8,277 nucleotides of DNA from Candidatus Cryptobacteroides faecihippi (GTDB taxonomy: Bacteria > Bacteroidota > Bacteroidia > Bacteroidales > UBA932), in NCBI GenBank assembly GCA_018066065.1, contig JAGHSC010000069.1, positions 1 through 8,277 of the forward strand. The letters run 5' to 3'. Below are positions 6,011-8,277 of the stretch, piece after piece (within the stretch, counting starts at the first letter, position 1; each line of letters starts with the position of its first letter). Position numbers and translations under genes: made by a program. The notes beneath the pieces are model-generated. The model was not told the DNA's origin. It ran no database searches and was given only the letters and a program-made list of their open reading frames with translations.

Positions 6011-7720
6011 ATGGCAAACTACTATAGCGACCATCCGGAACTTGAATTCCACCTGCATCATCCTCTCATGGAAAGGATCGTCGAGCTCAAGGAGCGCGGC
6101 TACACCGACAAGGAGAAGTACGAGGATGCACCAGTCGACCTTGAAGATGCCCTTCAGAACTACGACAAGGTGCTCGAGATCGCAGGAGACATCGCAGCCA
6201 ACATCATCGCTCCGAACTCCGAGAGCGTCGACCTTGAGGGTCCGCATCTCGAGAATGGCAGGATGATCTATGCCAGCAAGACCTTCGAGAACATCGAGGC
6301 GATCAACAAGGCAGGACTCAATGGAGTCGAGATGCCTCGCCGCTACGGTGGACTCAATTTCCCTATCACCGTTTTCTCCATGCTTTCCGAGATCATCTCG
6401 GCAGCTGATTCCGGCTTCCAGAACATCTGGTCGCTCCAGAGCTGCATCGACACTCTCTACGAGTTCGGTGACGAGGAGCAGCGCCAGAAGTACATCCCAA
6501 GGGTCTGCGCAGGTGAGTCCATGTCCATGGACCTTACCGAGCCGGATGCCGGATCCGACCTCCAGAGAGTCATGCTCAAGGCAACCTTCGACGAGAAGGA
6601 GAACTGCTGGAGACTCAACGGTGTGAAGAGATTCATCACCAACGGTGACTCGGACATCCACCTCGTGCTTGCACGCTCCGAGGAAGGAACCCATGACGGA
6701 CGCGGACTTTCAATGTTCATCTACGACAAGAGGAACGGAGGGGTCGACGTGCGCCACATCGAGCACAAGCTCGGAATCCATGGCTCACCGACCTGCGAGC
6801 TCACCTACAAGAACGCCAAGGCTGAACTCTGCGGAAGCACCCGCCTGGGCCTCATCAAGTACGTCATGGCCCTGATGAACGGCGCCCGCCTGGGCATTGC
6901 CGCTCAGTCTGCCGGACTTAGCCAGGAGGCTTACAACGAGGCACTTGCCTACGCAAAGGAACGTGCCCAGTTCAACACCAAGATCATCGACATGCCGCCT
7001 GTCTACGACATGCTCGCAAGGATGAAGGCAAAGCTCGACGCAAGCCGCAGCCTCCTTTACCAGACATCCCGCTATGTCGACATCTACAAGACTCTCGAGG
7101 ACATCCAGCGCGAGCGTCCGCTCACTCCGGAGGAAAGGGCCGAACTCAAGCGCTACTCGCGACTCGCCGACGCCTTCACCCCGATGTCCAAGGGTATGGC
7201 TTCTGAATATTCAAACCAGAACGCTTATGATGCCATTTCGGTCCATGGCGGTTCAGGCTTCATCATGGAGTACAAATGCCAGCGTCTCTACCGCGACGCG
7301 CGCATCTTCTCCATCTACGAGGGAACAACTCAGCTTCAGGTGGTTGCAGCAGGCCGCTACATCAGCAACGGCACCTATCTCAACATCATGAAGGAGATGC
7401 TCCAGGAAGAGGTCATCGACAGCCTCAAGCCACTCAAGGCCCGCGTCGAGACCCTCGTGGAGAAGTTCGAGCAGGGTGTCGCTGCAGTCAAGGCATTCGA
7501 GAGCCAGGATGTGCAGGATTTCCTCTACCGCCGTCTCTACGACATGACCGGAGACATCCTCATGTCGCTGCTTCTCCTCAGCGATGCGTCAAGGTCGGCC
7601 GAGCTCTTCGAGAAGAGCGCCAACATCTACGTCCGCATGGCTGAAGCAGAGGTCAATGGCCATCTCGCCTACATCAACGGCTTCCAGGCTGAGGACCTCG
7701 AGTGGTTCAAGGCAAGATAG
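6011..7720 (+). CDS. Acyl-CoA dehydrogenase, large (about 570 aa) type with C-terminal extension
   Basis: A flavoenzyme that interconverts an acyl-CoA and its 2,3-enoyl-CoA, exchanging electrons with ETF. 569 residues, against about 380 for classical short-chain enzymes. The extra length is an N-terminal lead of roughly 70 residues and a helical C-terminal region from about 445. Seen: MDLTEPDAGSDL (173-184), the FAD and substrate loop; KRFITNGD (206-213); EHKLGIHGSP (251-260); the ARLGIAAQSAGL helix (292-303) leading to ERAQF; and VHGGSGFIMEYKCQRLYRDARI (411-432) followed by IYEGTTQLQ. Glu437 in this last motif is at the usual catalytic base position. Substrate length cannot be read from sequence. 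Encoded 5 bases after etfA, so ETF is its evident partner. From memory, butyrate-forming Porphyromonas has a similar etfBA-dehydrogenase set, so crotonyl-CoA reduction is possible but unproven. The stop is TAG. Confidence 0.93.
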   Translation: MANYYSDHPELEFHLHHPLMERIVELKERGYTDKEKYEDAPVDLEDALQNYDKVLEIAGDIAANIIAPNSESVDLEGPHLENGRMIYASKTFENIEAINKAGLNGVEMPRRYGGLNFPITVFSMLSEIISAADSGFQNIWSLQSCIDTLYEFGDEEQRQKYIPRVCAGESMSMDLTEPDAGSDLQRVMLKATFDEKENCWRLNGVKRFITNGDSDIHLVLARSEEGTHDGRGLSMFIYDKRNGGVDVRHIEHKLGIHGSPTCELTYKNAKAELCGSTRLGLIKYVMALMNGARLGIAAQSAGLSQEAYNEALAYAKERAQFNTKIIDMPPVYDMLARMKAKLDASRSLLYQTSRYVDIYKTLEDIQRERPLTPEERAELKRYSRLADAFTPMSKGMASEYSNQNAYDAISVHGGSGFIMEYKCQRLYRDARIFSIYEGTTQLQVVAAGRYISNGTYLNIMKEMLQEEVIDSLKPLKARVETLVEKFEQGVAAVKAFESQDVQDFLYRRLYDMTGDILMSLLLLSDASRSAELFEKSANIYVRMAEAEVNGHLAYINGFQAEDLEWFKAR

Positions 7721-7741
7721 AAACACCTGTCCTGCAAGGAC

Positions 7742-8203
7742 ATGAACAAGACTTCAGACTACGGGTTCACCATCATTGTGCCTGTTTTCAATGAGGTGGA
7801 CAACATACAGATGCTTGAAGAGACTCTTTCGGAATTCCTCCCGAAGAGTCTCCTCAAGTCTTGTGTGCTCTTCGTCGACGATGGGTCGACCGACGGAAGT
7901 CTTGAAGGAATAAGAAGGGTCTGCAGCCGCAACGATCACTTCTTCTACATCTCATTCTCGAGGAACGAGGGGTTGAGCGCCGCCCTGAAGGCCGGCTTCG
8001 ACCATGCCGAGTCGGAGTTTGTCGGCTACATCGACGCCGATCTCCAGACCGTCCCCGAGGATTTCAACCTCCTGCTGAAGGAGATCCCTTTCTGCTCGAT
8101 GGCCATCGGAATCCGCGCCGACCGCAGGGATTCTGTCTTCAAGACCTTGCAGTCGAGGATAGCCAATAGATTCAGGAGGATCGTGACGCATGATGGCGCA
8201 TAG
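7742..8203 (+). CDS. Family 2 glycosyltransferase (polyprenyl-phosphate sugar transferase type), interrupted by an in-frame TAG
   Basis: The GT-A catalytic half of a family 2 glycosyltransferase like dolichol-phosphate mannosyltransferase and its bacterial relatives, which load a sugar from a nucleotide donor onto a membrane polyprenyl phosphate. Seen: FTIIVPVFNEVDNI (9-22), the donor-binding VDDGSTDGS (45-53), SRNEGLSAALKAGFDHA (73-89), and YIDADLQTVPED (96-107) with the metal-binding DAD at 98-100. The frame stops at a TAG at codon 154, just before the acceptor-site motif; the next codons in the same frame read DTGCPLKV, exactly what the family has there. As it stands the protein lacks part of the active site and any membrane anchor, so it is probably inactive unless the stop is read through or is an error. 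The ATG is 21 bases after the dehydrogenase stop and in the same frame. An AAGGA lies only one base before it, closer than usual. Confidence 0.85.
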   Translation: MNKTSDYGFTIIVPVFNEVDNIQMLEETLSEFLPKSLLKSCVLFVDDGSTDGSLEGIRRVCSRNDHFFYISFSRNEGLSAALKAGFDHAESEFVGYIDADLQTVPEDFNLLLKEIPFCSMAIGIRADRRDSVFKTLQSRIANRFRRIVTHDGA

Positions 8204-8277
8204 GACACCGGATGCCCGCTCAAGGTGATCCGTACAGATGTCGCCAGATCATTTCCGATGTTCAAGGGGATGCACAG
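8204..8277 (+). pseudogene. In-frame continuation of the family 2 glycosyltransferase after the TAG
   Basis: The 24 codons after the TAG stay open to the window edge in the same frame as the upstream glycosyltransferase. They begin DTGCPLKVIRTDVAR and end with FPMFKGMH. DTGC-(S/P)-LK is the usual sequence after the THDG segment in this family, and the MF-GMHRF region follows it in Bacteroidota homologues as I recall them. So no bases are missing or added around the stop; a single codon has become TAG. No good new start codon is seen after the stop in this frame within the window. The rest of the gene lies outside. Confidence 0.7.

Noticed and set aside
8201..8203. Reassignment of TAG to a sense codon across the genome
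   Set aside because: Three other genes in this window end at TAG exactly where their families end, so TAG works as a normal stop here.
1..8277. Mobile elements, CRISPR arrays, phage genes or horizontally acquired islands
   Set aside because: No transposase, integrase, terminal inverted repeats or regular spacer array is visible. All genes share the same codon style and are core functions.

Overview
The window looks like chromosomal DNA from a member of the Bacteroidota, most likely Bacteroidales. Three things point there: the mraZ-rsmH-ftsL-ftsI gene order with a short, divergent FtsL and a PASTA-bearing FtsI; two exact matches to the Bacteroidota -7 promoter element TAnnTTTG in the only sizeable intergenic gap; and weak or absent Shine-Dalgarno sequences before several genes. 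Codons strongly prefer C or G in third position, which leaves many long but spurious antisense reading frames. Genus cannot be told from the sequence.

Left half (1-3813, minus strand): the start of the division and cell wall (dcw) cluster, transcribed leftwards as mraZ, rsmH (mraW), an ftsL-like gene and ftsI. The genes are 3 to 13 bases apart, so they are very probably one operon. ftsI runs off the left edge inside its C-terminal PASTA domain. MraZ is the cluster regulator, RsmH methylates 16S rRNA, and FtsL and FtsI belong to the septal peptidoglycan machinery.

Middle (3814-4094): a 281-base divergent promoter region. On the mraZ side lies a TAnnTTTG -7 box and, just upstream, a phased array of TGG(A) motifs spaced 10,10,10,11,11,11 bases. 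This looks like an extended MraZ operator. On the other side a CTTG-N19-TAAATTTG promoter drives the rightward genes.

Right half (4095-8277, plus strand): etfB, etfA and a large (569 aa) acyl-CoA dehydrogenase form a compact electron-transfer and acyl-CoA redox unit. EtfB carries the GRQAIDGDTAQVGP motif that I associate with clostridial, bifurcating-type ETFs. EtfA has Tyr at the place of a normally conserved flavin-site Arg. Then comes a family 2 glycosyltransferase of the dolichol-phosphate-mannose-synthase/undecaprenyl-phosphate type. It is interrupted after 153 codons by an in-frame TAG, yet the same frame continues with recognisable family sequence to the window edge.

Most of the window is ordinary core genome. 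The items most worth a second look are the interrupted glycosyltransferase, the unusually long phased MraZ-type operator array, and the EtfA Arg-to-Tyr change. I found no clear sign of mobile elements, CRISPR, tRNA or rRNA.
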